Assembly: GCA_017640445.1 (NCBI GenBank)
Contig: JAEPQQ010000007.1
Location: forward strand, 1-64,000
Direction of reading: 5' to 3'
DNA: 64,000 nt
Origin: Bacteroidia bacterium
Lineage (GTDB): Bacteria; Bacteroidota; Bacteroidia; NS11-12g; UBA9320
Shown here: one piece after another, positions 1-9,931 of the stretch
Layout: every line of letters starts with the position of its first letter
Position numbering within the stretch: position 1 is the stretch's first letter
Translations under genes and position numbers: made by a program
Notes under the pieces: generated by a model
Seen by the model: only the letters and a program-made list of their open reading frames with translations
Database searches by the model: none
Told to the model about the DNA's origin: nothing

Positions 1-251
1 TGCCAGGCGTATTTGTATTCGAAGTAATGGTTGTAAATGATGGAGAAAAGCGAAACGATGATGCCCAGAACGCTTATAAAGTGAATCCCAAAACTTCCTT
101 GTGCGAATCGCTTCGCAACGGGGTCGTTTGTTTTGGTATGTTGTGCAAATGCAAATGCCCCGAACAGTGCCGAGACAAAACTTAGAACAACGAACAAATG
201 CCCGAGATTTCCAATCAGCAGATGTTCACCATTGAATGTAACTACGTCCAT
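1..251 (-). CDS. ccmF: Cytochrome c-type biogenesis protein CcmF/heme lyase family, N-terminal part (gene truncated by window edge)
   Basis: Minus-strand frame from ATG at 251 reads MDVVTFNGEHLLIGNLGHLFVVLSFVSALFGAFAFAQ...; 5' end lies just downstream of ccmE in the same orientation. Confidence 0.7.
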   Translation of the reverse strand, partial: MDVVTFNGEHLLIGNLGHLFVVLSFVSALFGAFAFAQHTKTNDPVAKRFAQGSFGIHFISVLGIIVSLFSIIYNHYFEYKYAW

Positions 252-256
252 GGGGT

Positions 257-643
257 TTAGATATCTTCCACCTCGTTTTCGTACTTACTCGGACACTTCA
301 TTTGGAAGTCGGTTGCGACAAATTCGTCTTCACCGCGCACATGCCCAATAAGTTTGATTTCTTCGGAGCGTTCAAAGTCGAATGGCATCTCCTTTAAACA
401 TGTTACACGTCTCACCTCGCCATCTTCATCCATACCGTAAAAGGTGAATTTTTCCGGGTCAACTTCCGGTTCGTATTCAATGGCTTTGCTTTTTACAAGT
501 GAAGTCTTTACGTGAAATTTTTTATCCGGCTGTTCCGCTGCCTCCGCAAAACTAACCGTTGTACTGGCGTCACCGTATGTGCCTATAATTGCTGCAATTC
601 CTACACCAATCAATAAGAGGATAACTATGTGTTTACTTTTCAC
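257..643 (-). CDS. ccmE: Cytochrome c maturation protein CcmE, CXXXY-type
   Basis: 128 aa, N-terminal TM anchor, OB-fold-like pattern, C-terminal KCPSKYE motif; located between ccmD-like and ccmF. Confidence 0.8.
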   Translation of the reverse strand: MKSKHIVILLLIGVGIAAIIGTYGDASTTVSFAEAAEQPDKKFHVKTSLVKSKAIEYEPEVDPEKFTFYGMDEDGEVRRVTCLKEMPFDFERSEEIKLIGHVRGEDEFVATDFQMKCPSKYENEVEDI

Positions 644-851
644 CTTCTTTGTCTTCTAGGGTTGAAACTTTTCTGTCGAGCCGAAATAAATATACGACTA
701 AGAACACAAATATGATAACCAGTACGGCAACCACAACGTTGTATTTGCCCGACCGGAAAAACATATCTCGGCTTTCTGTAACATCGGCATAGCTGGTCAA
801 TGTCAGAAACAATAACATCAGCGCTAGTCCTGTTTTTTTGATCATTTCCAT
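633..851 (-). CDS. CcmD-like small membrane protein
   Basis: 72 aa, signal-like N-terminus plus one TM (YNVVVAVLVIIFVFLVVYLFRLDRKV); between ccmC and ccmE, overlapping both. Confidence 0.6.
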   Translation of the reverse strand: MEMIKKTGLALMLLFLTLTSYADVTESRDMFFRSGKYNVVVAVLVIIFVFLVVYLFRLDRKVSTLEDKEGEK

Positions 852-1927
852 TCTTTGTCGTTAATTAATTTGTCAATTCTGGCGGTAAGTTGGCTCACCC
901 AGGCACCTACCAATATCCATCCTAAAACAGCTGGGTAAAATACTTTTCGCAAGTGGTTATTGAGGTCGTATGTGCTAAATCCTACGCTGTCTCCGGCACC
1001 CGGGTGTAGCGAGAATTCGGCAAGTCGTGGTAATACAATAATGAGTACAATAAAAATCGGGAATGCCAAAACGTTGTAGACCGCTGATATACGTGCTACT
1101 TTGCCTTCGTCGTCAATCGATCCCCTCAGAATTTGATAAGCGATGTACATAAGAACACCCACTGCAGCTCCGTTCAACTTAGGGTCTTTTGTCCACGGGG
1201 TTCCCCAGGCATAGTTGGCCCAAAACATACCGGTGGCAATTCCCATCAAACCAAACAGTAATCCCACTTTAGCAAATGCATTTGCCCGTATGTCGTACAC
1301 ACGTTTTCCAGTGTTTAAGTGCGAAATGCTGTAGATAAATGAAATAAGCAATATCACAATCATTGTAAACCACATTGGAACGTGGAAGTTTAGATTTCGT
1401 ATTGTTTCATACAACAAGTACCTGTATGGGAAGCTGAAATATGCCTGATCGCGTTTTTGCGGCACCACAGAGGCATTTTCAAGAGAGTCCAACCCGGCTT
1501 CGGCGTTTTTGTCAAAGTGAAGTGCCAGCATTTTGGATCCCAGGAACATTCCATGGTGAACATCTTCAATCACAATTGTACCACTGCGAACAAAACTGGT
1601 ATCGGTATTCAGGTTCACCCCATCAAAACGAGCCAGCAGATGATTTGCATCAACAACTTTTACCTCTTTTGCTTTCTGAAGTTTGCCAAGTACTTTGTAC
1701 CAAACATGTACACCGCCCTCTTTGGGGTCGTAGTGGTCTTTGAAATGGGTGTTATACCCCTCGATTTGAACTTCGAATGAACTATTCGCCGATACGTTAT
1801 CTGGAGTAACTCGCACAACACCAGGACCAACTTCCGTAGAGGTGCCCAGATAGATGCTGTACAGGACTAAGATGGCGCCAAGAGCTTTCCACCAATGTGA
1901 TCTGAATCCTTGCATTACGAAGAGCAA
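842..1927 (-). CDS. ccmC: Heme exporter/cytochrome c assembly protein CcmC family with N-terminal extracytoplasmic extension
   Basis: C-terminal ~210 aa with multiple TMs and WGTPWTKDPK (WWD-type) signature; first ~150 aa not part of the usual CcmC core. Confidence 0.75.
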   Translation of the reverse strand: MLFVMQGFRSHWWKALGAILVLYSIYLGTSTEVGPGVVRVTPDNVSANSSFEVQIEGYNTHFKDHYDPKEGGVHVWYKVLGKLQKAKEVKVVDANHLLARFDGVNLNTDTSFVRSGTIVIEDVHHGMFLGSKMLALHFDKNAEAGLDSLENASVVPQKRDQAYFSFPYRYLLYETIRNLNFHVPMWFTMIVILLISFIYSISHLNTGKRVYDIRANAFAKVGLLFGLMGIATGMFWANYAWGTPWTKDPKLNGAAVGVLMYIAYQILRGSIDDEGKVARISAVYNVLAFPIFIVLIIVLPRLAEFSLHPGAGDSVGFSTYDLNNHLRKVFYPAVLGWILVGAWVSQLTARIDKLINDKEWK

Positions 1928-2006
1928 AGATACAGTATTAGGTGCAACCGACCGAGTGCCGCATAGCTAATTAAGATCGGAACTAAATTGTGTCAGGTTT
2001 TTCCGA

Positions 2007-2582
2007 CTACTTTGCCTTTTGTGCGTCGAACTTCATGTTGCGTACACCGTTGACATACTGCGAAACAAAGGCATCATCAATGCCTATGGTTTTGATTTCG
2101 TCACCAAACTCCATAGCGTCATTCAAGTCAGTAAAATACCCTATTACATAGCGTTTTCCACCGCCTTGATTTTCTGCTCGGATGGTTCGGATACGCTTGT
2201 TGAACTCATCGAGTTTCAGTAGTTCGAAGTAACCTATTTGAACCGCATATACAGTACCTCTTGGAATGTCCATAGAACCGGCTTCCATTAGATTATTAAA
2301 CCGTCTGTTTAAAGAAGCGAACGAATCTCGAAGAGCCCGAAGTTCAACATTTTGCTGATCAAGCTGCTTGGTTAATTCCGCAATGGTTACATCACGCTGA
2401 TCCATTTCCTCTTTGGTTTTGGTTTTCATTTTCTTGTAAGAAGACGGGTCTTTTTTATATTGTTTTAACTCCTTCTTCAATTTTTTCTTTTCGGCCTTAG
2501 ATAGGTTCTGTGCCTGAGCAATGTTAAGGCTAAATACAACAGCTAATAAAAATGTTATGGCTTTCAGTAATCTCATTTTCAA
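2007..2582 (-). CDS. Secreted coiled-coil protein with SPOR-like C-terminal domain
   Basis: Signal peptide, Lys-rich coiled coil, then VYAVQIGYFELLKLDEFNKRIRTI...YVIGYFTDLNDAMEFGDEIK typical of SPOR-like domains. Confidence 0.6.
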   Translation of the reverse strand: MKMRLLKAITFLLAVVFSLNIAQAQNLSKAEKKKLKKELKQYKKDPSSYKKMKTKTKEEMDQRDVTIAELTKQLDQQNVELRALRDSFASLNRRFNNLMEAGSMDIPRGTVYAVQIGYFELLKLDEFNKRIRTIRAENQGGGKRYVIGYFTDLNDAMEFGDEIKTIGIDDAFVSQYVNGVRNMKFDAQKAK

Positions 2583-2777
2583 ATGATCAATTCATTAATA
2601 ACTGCAATATTATCACCGATTAAAGGACTATCACACGCGAAATTCGATTACTTATTAAAACCACTCGGTAATGTTCCATAATTGTAAACACTTTGCGGCT
2701 AAGCCTTGCCCAAACCTCGAATTTGATTACACCAATATGGCATTATCCATACAATATTAAGAAGTTGAATAAATGAG

Positions 2778-2806
2778 TTTACAAACGTTCGGCTGCATTA
2801 TCTTTG
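2778..2806 (+). promoter_or_regulatory. Putative Bacteroidota-type promoter for fumC (-7 TATCTTTG at 2799-2806; -33-like TTTAC near 2778)
   Basis: Matches TAnnTTTG -7 consensus with suitable spacing, about 20 bp upstream of the fumC start. Confidence 0.5.
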
Positions 2807-2825
2807 CCCCGCAAAACAGCAAAAC

Positions 2826-4226
2826 ATGGAGTACAGAATTGAACGAGACAGTATTGGAGAAATAGAAGTTCCTGCAGACCGTTATTGGGGGGCACAAACA
2901 CAACGATCGCTTCAGAATTTCAAGATTGGAAACCAGAGAATGCCCATTGAGATTATCAGAGCTTTTGGTGTTCTTAAGAAATGTGCTGCTCAAACGAATG
3001 CCGCACTTGGGGTATTGGCACAGGATAAGTGTGATTTGATTGAAGCAGTATGTGATGAAATCATTGCGGGAAACCTGGATGATCAATTTCCATTGGTGAT
3101 CTGGCAAACGGGGTCAGGTACTCAAAGTAACATGAACGTGAACGAGGTGATTGCAAACCGTGCTCATGTTCTTGCTGGCGGTAAGCTTACGGACGCCGAT
3201 AAGATTCTTCATCCTAACGACGATGTGAATAAATCACAAAGTAGCAACGATACGTTCCCAACAGCTATGACCATAGCAGTGTATCAACAAATGGTTGATT
3301 TTGCTATTCCGGGCATTCAGGTGTTGAAAGATACGTTCAAGAAAAAAGCACGTGCGTTTAAGGATGTGGTGAAGATCGGACGAACCCACTTTATGGATGC
3401 GACACCTCTAACTCTGGGACAAGAGTTTTCGGGTTACCACCGTCAATTGGTTCTTAGTATAGAAGCCATCGAAAAAGCCATGGATACTGCTTCTGAGTTG
3501 GCTCTGGGAGGTACCGCGGTTGGAACTGGTTTAAATACACCGAAGGGCTACACCGAAATGGTTGCTCAAAAAATCGCTTCAGAAACAGCTCTTCCGCTTA
3601 AATCAGCGGTAAACAAATTTGAAGCACTTGCGGCCCACGACGCCATGGTAGAATTACATGGTGCGTTAAAACGTGCAGCCGTTAGCCTAATGAAGATCGG
3701 AAACGATATCAGAATGTTAAGCAGTGGACCAAGAAGTGGTATTGGAGAAATTGTAATACCATCGAACGAACCTGGATCAAGCATCATGCCTGGCAAGGTA
3801 AACCCAACCCAGTGTGAGGCACTTACCATGGTATGTGCACAGGTAATGGGTAACGACGTGGCGGTAACCGTTGGTGGAAGCAATGGTCATTTTGAACTGA
3901 ATGTGTTCAAGCCTATGATTGCTACCAATTTATTGCAGTCTGCCCGTATTTTGGGACAAGCTTGTCTAAGCTTTAACGACAATTGCGTAGAAGGAATTGA
4001 GCCAAACTATGCCGAGATCAAAAACAAGCTGGAAAATTCGTTGATGTTGGTTACGGCATTGAATACCCACATTGGTTACGACAACGCTGCGAAGATTGCT
4101 AAAAAGGCACATGCTGAGAATACCACGTTGAAACAAGCCGCACTAGCCCTAGACCTGTTGACCGAAGAGCAGTTTGATGAATGGGTGCGACCAGCAGACA
4201 TGGTAGGCAACGTAGATATATACTAG
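2826..4226 (+). CDS. fumC: Class II fumarate hydratase
   Basis: 466 aa; [16 protein letters not shown] fumarase/aspartase signature, [14 protein letters not shown]. Confidence 0.97.
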   Translation: MEYRIERDSIGEIEVPADRYWGAQTQRSLQNFKIGNQRMPIEIIRAFGVLKKCAAQTNAALGVLAQDKCDLIEAVCDEIIAGNLDDQFPLVIWQTGSGTQSNMNVNEVIANRAHVLAGGKLTDADKILHPNDDVNKSQSSNDTFPTAMTIAVYQQMVDFAIPGIQVLKDTFKKKARAFKDVVKIGRTHFMDATPLTLGQEFSGYHRQLVLSIEAIEKAMDTASELALGGTAVGTGLNTPKGYTEMVAQKIASETALPLKSAVNKFEALAAHDAMVELHGALKRAAVSLMKIGNDIRMLSSGPRSGIGEIVIPSNEPGSSIMPGKVNPTQCEALTMVCAQVMGNDVAVTVGGSNGHFELNVFKPMIATNLLQSARILGQACLSFNDNCVEGIEPNYAEIKNKLENSLMLVTALNTHIGYDNAAKIAKKAHAENTTLKQAALALDLLTEEQFDEWVRPADMVGNVDIY

Positions 4227-4246
4227 AAACGAACTAAATACATTCA

Positions 4247-4275
4247 AAAGGCTTGCCATTGGCAGGCCTTTTTTG
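4247..4275 (+). terminator. Intrinsic terminator downstream of fumC
   Basis: AAAGGCTTGCCATTGGCAGGCCTTTTTTG hairpin followed by T-tract, 21 bp after stop. Confidence 0.8.
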
Positions 4276-4640
4276 TTTGGCCAGAAGCAAGCTTGTCCCA
4301 ATGGAAAAGTAGAAAGGAGTAAGTCGGTGGGAGGGAACTAGTTTCGTTGTATAGTTTCATCGAAGAGTTCTTGTTCCCAACCCCTAAAGAAGTGCTTTGT
4401 AGTTTGCGACTCGAGATGTTCAATAATTCCAAAGTTTATAAACGTGGTTGAACCATTCCATGGTCACCAAATGATATGTAAGGCAATTAAATCGTACTGG
4501 ATTACCAGAAAAACCCGTTTTAGGCGGTATTCGCATATTTTTTATGCGAATAAGGTGCAACGAATGACATTTTTGTGACGTCTTTAGGACGTAAAGTGGG
4601 TCGTGGATCGACTTTACACCCTAATTCTCACGTATTTTTG

Positions 4641-7600
4641 ATGTATATGAACCGAATCTCCAATTTTCTGCTTGGCCTATTAACGGCATTAGTGGTTCTT
4701 TCCCCGTCAGTTGCAAACGCAACGCACGTGGATGGAGCCGAGATCACGTATCGCTATATCGACACACTGACCTATGAGGTAGATGTTATTGTTTATCGAT
4801 ACTGTGGAGGGATAGCGCTCTCCAATCCAAGTAAAGAAACCAAAGTGGTTTGTACCACTTCAGGGAAATCGGTCCAGATGAACCTGAGATTGAAATCTAT
4901 ATCGGATCTGGACTTATTCTGCTCAACCTATGGCGATGCGTGTATTTCCGAGAATAAGGCGAGGTCAGGAAGTGGCATAGAGCGGTTCGTATATCGTGAT
5001 ACAGTAGATTTTAGAAGTTCAAAATACAGTGGTTTGGTTTCGGCAGGTTGTACCGACCTTCGATTTGAAATTGATCAATGTTGCCGTAATAGCGGAATTA
5101 CAACAGGCGCCGCCAATTCAAGGTTTTATACCTATTCCACAATCAATCTGAAGCATCCGTTCAACTCTTCACCAACGTTGGGAAGACCTGTAACACGTCT
5201 GTGTTGTAACCAACCGGTTTATCACAGCATTGGAGCTAACGATCTGCACGATTTTGATTCACTTTCGTTTGACGTGGTTAACCCACAAAGTGGATGGGGA
5301 AAGAACATCAAAATGAATGTACCACCTTTCACCGTGTATTATAGTGGTACGTACAAATACCCGTATGGAAATATTAATGCCAATCCGCCAATAGGCTTTA
5401 ATGTAGACCCTACAACGGGGTGGATTGTTTTTACCCCAACGAAATGCGACGAGGTAACGAACATGGCTGTTGAGGTAACTGAATGGAGGAAAGACACCAG
5501 TGGGAAATATGCGAAAATTGGCACGGTACGTCGGGACATGATGTACACCGTTTCACAATGTGCCGGAAACAACCCCCCAAGAGTAAAGGGATCTACCAGC
5601 TATTCAGTTTGCGAGGGAGAAAAACTTTGTTTTACAGTAACCACGGAGGATAAGGTGAAAATACCACCACCGCCACTACCCAAACCGGATGCAGATACCA
5701 GTACCATTTCATGGGACGAAGGCATTCCGTGGGCAAGTTTTAAGGTTCTTAGTGATACTGTTCTCAATCAGTCGGCACAATTCTGTTGGACACCGAAGGT
5801 AGGGCGGGCAAAGCCTTATCCATATCGTTTTACTGTTTCTACGCGTGACGATCAATGTCCTACACCGGGCTACTCATCTTCCCCTATTGAGGTTTGGGTG
5901 TATCCTGCGGCCAAGGCAGATGTTACCATCGATTCGATCGGTTGTTCACGTTATGCGGTGAAAAGTGAAATACCAAAAGACTTCTTAAAACCGGCTAAAT
6001 ATAAATGGCTGGTTTTAGACAATAAAGGCAATGTCCTATCTCCTGGCAGACGAAATGCCCATTTTGAATCAACAGGCATCATGTTTTCTACAAAGGAGAC
6101 TGACACGTTGGTGTTTGAAACAGAGGGTACCTACATCATTGAACATGAAGTTACCAACCAGAGACAGTGTGCACGTGTTTATCGTGATACGATTACCGTT
6201 GGCCCGGTGTTTGAGGCCTTTGTTGCGCTAAACACCGATACGTTTCATTGTGAAAAGTCATCGGTTGTTCTCCATCCAAGTATGATCAACTCTACCGGAG
6301 CTTACTCCTATCTCTGGCAAGACAGTTCAACAGCAGATTCGCTAAAAGTTCAATTGGCGGATACCGTTGCCTGGGATACTGTATGGGTAGAAGTTACAGA
6401 CAAGAATGGTTGTGTAGCTCGTGATCAGATCGACGTTATTCAACGACCGAACCCTACCATGGAGAAGATTGACGATACCCTAACCTGTAGGGGAGATTCC
6501 CTTCTACTTCGAGCCATCGGTAACATTGCCTATTGGAATGATCCAAGGGATGAAGACACCACGTTATATGCACAAGGATCGACGTTCACGTACGACTGGT
6601 ATTACAACTATGATGTGGAACACTTAGGTACTGCCGACAGTGTTTATGCCAGTAAAGAGGGGAACCACAGAGTGGTCATTACCGATAGTCTGGGGTGCCA
6701 GACAGGTCAGGTGATAAAACTTGTATATGCGAAACTTTACATGCCTTCTGATCAGGATGTGTGTATTAACGACGGTCCTCAGAATTTACGCCTCCTTGAA
6801 GACTCCCGGAACATGGGAGGGAAATGGTATTGTCCTGAAGAACCCAAAATGGTGAGTTCTGGTAATCAATTTGATATCGACTCAGCCGGGGCTATTACTT
6901 CTACGACCAACTACACCCTTTACTACGACTACAAACTGCCAGATGTTGGATGTACGGCCGTTGATTCAATTCAAATGAAGGTTCATCTACTACCACAGGT
7001 ACGATTAAAGGATATTGATGTATGTCAGGAAGTTCTGCAAGTTGACGTGGTTAAGGATGGAGTGATCCAGTTACCCGCGGGAGGAGCACTAAACCTGGGA
7101 CGACAATTCTGGAGTTGTGTAGATTGTGGTACATATGACGCCGCTAAGATTATAGAGGACCTGGGCACCGGTGTGCCAGGCGCCCCTCAGAAATACGTCT
7201 TCAATGTTGACCCCAAGACCATCCCACTGGGAAGCAAGGTTACGGATGAAATTCGCATAGAGCTGGCGTTCCAGAGTGTATACGGTTGTTTCAATCGCGA
7301 CACCATGACAATGGGGTTGACCGGCATAGCCAAGCTTAGTTTTGGTGGGTTTAAGGACCTGTGTTGGGGGGAAGACGTGGTTGACCTGGATGTAATGAGC
7401 GGCGTAAGTCCGGCAGGGGGTATTTGGCGTGCTGTTGATTCAACAGGGTATGCTCCAGCCAAGGATATAAATAAGGCCATTTCAGGAGATACCAGTACGC
7501 ATGATACCCTGGATATACATTTGTCTACTTATCCTGGGGATGGTAAGTCCAGAACCTACATACTTCGGTACTACTACGATAACAATGGTTGCCCATCGTA

Positions 7601-8660
7601 TCGCGACACAACCTTAGTGATTCATGGAAAGCCTGGAGTAGAGATTGATAGGAACCAATTGGACCTGAACAGCAATAGTGCACCTTTTCAGTTTTGCGAA
7701 CTGGACCCTAACATACAATTATTGGCCAATTACTCTGGTGGTACCTGGTCGACTGACGCCGCTGGTGCTTTATCTGGCTCTACCTTTAGACCTAGTAAGG
7801 TGGTCGATCTCAACAAGGTGTTTTTTATTAACTACGACTACTACGATATTAATGGCTGCTACGACCGCGATTCGGTTGGAGTAGAGGTGCATCCGGTGCA
7901 CACGCTTAAGACGATGAACGATACCAGTTTGACCTGGACTTCTGATAACATGGAACTCGACGTATGGGCAACCTATGAACATTCTCCAGGCATCACGTGG
8001 ATACCCTTGTCAGTAGGTACTGTCGATGATAATCGGTCGAAGAACACAACGTTCCGTTTTAGCCCGATTCGGAAGGATACAATTACGTTTTATTTGTTAT
8101 ATGTTAAGACCGATGAGGGAGGTGGAAGTGTTTGTCCATTTACAGAGGCCACCATACAGGTTCATGTTCACCCAACACCGTGCAGCGAGTTCGACATGAA
8201 CTACGATGTTTCAAGCCGAACGTTGAAGCTTGTGCCAAAGAGCTTGTACCTAGCAAGCTACAAATGGGAGGTGGGCGACACCAGTTCCACAAGTAAAAGA
8301 CCTACGTTTGACGTTTCAGGCGCAAAGGATTCCATCGTTTTGGTGAAACTCACCGCGTTTAACGAACTAGGCGACTCGTGTGTTCAAGTGGTTAAGCTGA
8401 ACGTTAAGAATGGCTCTGTGCGAGACTTGAAGAAGCAAATAAAAGTTTACCCAAATCCGGTTAGCTCTGGGTTTAGAATCGACTTTGACGGATATCTGGA
8501 AGGGGAGATGATTCAAATCTACGGTCCAACCGGGGCCCTGGTAGTTGAGCGACCTGTTCGGGATAACTGGGTTGATTGCAGCCAGCTAGCCGCGGGTGTA
8601 TACACCTTTGTTCTTCAACACGACCGTCAACGTTACTTAGGACGGTTTGTAAAGCAATAA
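4641..8660 (+). CDS. Large secreted T9SS substrate (type A sorting domain) with Bacteroidota N-terminal 'HVDGAEITYRY' domain
   Basis: Signal peptide MYMNRISNFLLGLLTALVVLSPSVANA; ends with KVYPNPVSSGFRIDF...LAAGVYTFVLQHDRQRYLGRFVKQ type A CTD. Start chosen at 4641 rather than the 4575 ORF start. Confidence 0.85.
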   Translation: MYMNRISNFLLGLLTALVVLSPSVANATHVDGAEITYRYIDTLTYEVDVIVYRYCGGIALSNPSKETKVVCTTSGKSVQMNLRLKSISDLDLFCSTYGDACISENKARSGSGIERFVYRDTVDFRSSKYSGLVSAGCTDLRFEIDQCCRNSGITTGAANSRFYTYSTINLKHPFNSSPTLGRPVTRLCCNQPVYHSIGANDLHDFDSLSFDVVNPQSGWGKNIKMNVPPFTVYYSGTYKYPYGNINANPPIGFNVDPTTGWIVFTPTKCDEVTNMAVEVTEWRKDTSGKYAKIGTVRRDMMYTVSQCAGNNPPRVKGSTSYSVCEGEKLCFTVTTEDKVKIPPPPLPKPDADTSTISWDEGIPWASFKVLSDTVLNQSAQFCWTPKVGRAKPYPYRFTVSTRDDQCPTPGYSSSPIEVWVYPAAKADVTIDSIGCSRYAVKSEIPKDFLKPAKYKWLVLDNKGNVLSPGRRNAHFESTGIMFSTKETDTLVFETEGTYIIEHEVTNQRQCARVYRDTITVGPVFEAFVALNTDTFHCEKSSVVLHPSMINSTGAYSYLWQDSSTADSLKVQLADTVAWDTVWVEVTDKNGCVARDQIDVIQRPNPTMEKIDDTLTCRGDSLLLRAIGNIAYWNDPRDEDTTLYAQGSTFTYDWYYNYDVEHLGTADSVYASKEGNHRVVITDSLGCQTGQVIKLVYAKLYMPSDQDVCINDGPQNLRLLEDSRNMGGKWYCPEEPKMVSSGNQFDIDSAGAITSTTNYTLYYDYKLPDVGCTAVDSIQMKVHLLPQVRLKDIDVCQEVLQVDVVKDGVIQLPAGGALNLGRQFWSCVDCGTYDAAKIIEDLGTGVPGAPQKYVFNVDPKTIPLGSKVTDEIRIELAFQSVYGCFNRDTMTMGLTGIAKLSFGGFKDLCWGEDVVDLDVMSGVSPAGGIWRAVDSTGYAPAKDINKAISGDTSTHDTLDIHLSTYPGDGKSRTYILRYYYDNNGCPSYRDTTLVIHGKPGVEIDRNQLDLNSNSAPFQFCELDPNIQLLANYSGGTWSTDAAGALSGSTFRPSKVVDLNKVFFINYDYYDINGCYDRDSVGVEVHPVHTLKTMNDTSLTWTSDNMELDVWATYEHSPGITWIPLSVGTVDDNRSKNTTFRFSPIRKDTITFYLLYVKTDEGGGSVCPFTEATIQVHVHPTPCSEFDMNYDVSSRTLKLVPKSLYLASYKWEVGDTSSTSKRPTFDVSGAKDSIVLVKLTAFNELGDSCVQVVKLNVKNGSVRDLKKQIKVYPNPVSSGFRIDFDGYLEGEMIQIYGPTGALVVERPVRDNWVDCSQLAAGVYTFVLQHDRQRYLGRFVKQ

Positions 8661-8662
8661 GC

Positions 8663-9922
8663 TTAGGTTTTTTGTTTCTCTTTTTTTGCTGAAGGGAACA
8701 GGATGTTGTTCAGTATCAAACGATACCCTGGTGAATTTGGGTGTAAAGCCAAATCGGTAGGAGGCTCGTTTACCAGGTGTCGATAATCTTCCGGATCGTG
8801 GCCGCCGTAAAACGTCCATGTGCCTTTGCCCATCGTGCCATGTAAGTAACGAACTTCATTGAGCGACTTGTTTTCCCCCATGATAATGGTATTGCTTTTA
8901 ACCACTTCCTTTTTAAAAGCAGTGGTTTGTCCCATAAACGCCTTCACTACTTTTTCGTGGTTTTGCGTCAAAATGGTGGGCACAACATCCCACTTTGCCG
9001 AGAACTCGTTTAATACAAACACGTCGGTTTGTTCATTCACCCCGCGGGTTACAGGGTTAACGTCTATGTTTGAGTATTCGTAAACGTATGGGTTGCGTTC
9101 CAACTGAATATCCTTAAATGCAAACGTCTTGCTGAAGTCGAGTTTGGATTGAGCGTTGGGGTCGGCTCGATCGCCATCGTACATTTCCTCGCAAATGTCT
9201 ACACCATCGGCAGCAAGAGCTATGTCATAGCTGTCGGTTGCTGAGCACATGGCGAAAAGAAACCCACCACCTAACGTGAAGTCGCGAATCTTCTTAACAA
9301 CTGCCAGTTTAAGTTCGGATACTTTTTCGAAACCGTGTTTAGCAGCCATTTCTTCGGCTTCTTTTACCTGAGCCTGGTACCAGGGTGCGTTGCGATAGTT
9401 GGCATAAAACTTACCATATTGCCCGGTGAAATCTTCGTGGTGGAGGTGTAACCAGTCATAAAGGGGGAGATCGCCTTTTAACACCTCATCGTCAAATACT
9501 TTGTCGTACGGAATTTCGGCATATTCAAGTACCATTGTTACGGCGTCGTCCCATGGTTGTGAAGATTTTGGTGAGTAAACGGCAATCTTTGGAGCGGTGA
9601 GAAGTTTAACAATGCTGGCATTCACAACAGGGTTCTCAATCTCATCGCGTATTTCCTGTGCGCGTGAATCGGATATTTTGGTAAAGCTAACTCCTTTTAA
9701 CAGGCACAATTTCTCAAATTCATCGTAGTGCTGGGTCATAAAGGAACCACCCTTATAGTTGAGCAACCACTCTACTTCTTTGTCAAATTCCAGGATTGAA
9801 TAAGCAACGCCATACGCTTTCAGGTGATCGTTTTGCGTTTCATCCATCGGAATCATTAAATAGGTTGCATGAGCAAATAAGATGCTAAGAACCAGACAAA
9901 GAGTTAAGAGTAATTTTTTCAT
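8663..9922 (-). CDS. Secreted conserved Bacteroidota protein, family often labelled 'asparagine synthetase B' but probably GATase1/ThuA-like
   Basis: Signal peptide; IPMDETQNDHLKAYGVAYSILEFDKEVEWLLNYKGGSF; GGGFLFAMCSATDSYD; KGTWTFYGGHDPEDYRH. Confidence 0.6.
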   Translation of the reverse strand: MKKLLLTLCLVLSILFAHATYLMIPMDETQNDHLKAYGVAYSILEFDKEVEWLLNYKGGSFMTQHYDEFEKLCLLKGVSFTKISDSRAQEIRDEIENPVVNASIVKLLTAPKIAVYSPKSSQPWDDAVTMVLEYAEIPYDKVFDDEVLKGDLPLYDWLHLHHEDFTGQYGKFYANYRNAPWYQAQVKEAEEMAAKHGFEKVSELKLAVVKKIRDFTLGGGFLFAMCSATDSYDIALAADGVDICEEMYDGDRADPNAQSKLDFSKTFAFKDIQLERNPYVYEYSNIDVNPVTRGVNEQTDVFVLNEFSAKWDVVPTILTQNHEKVVKAFMGQTTAFKKEVVKSNTIIMGENKSLNEVRYLHGTMGKGTWTFYGGHDPEDYRHLVNEPPTDLALHPNSPGYRLILNNILFPSAKKEKQKT

Positions 9923-9931
9923 ATGAATTGT

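Noticed and set aside
1441-1780. Plus-strand ORFs of 100 and 107 aa within ccmC
   Set aside because: Antisense to the CcmC N-terminal extension; no supporting features.
4244-4432. 62-aa minus-strand ORF downstream of fumC
   Set aside because: Its 3' end overlaps the fumC terminator hairpin and it shows no domain or conserved character.
8663-9922. Annotation as true asparagine synthetase B
   Set aside because: Secreted, wrong length, and lacks recognisable AsnB catalytic motifs.
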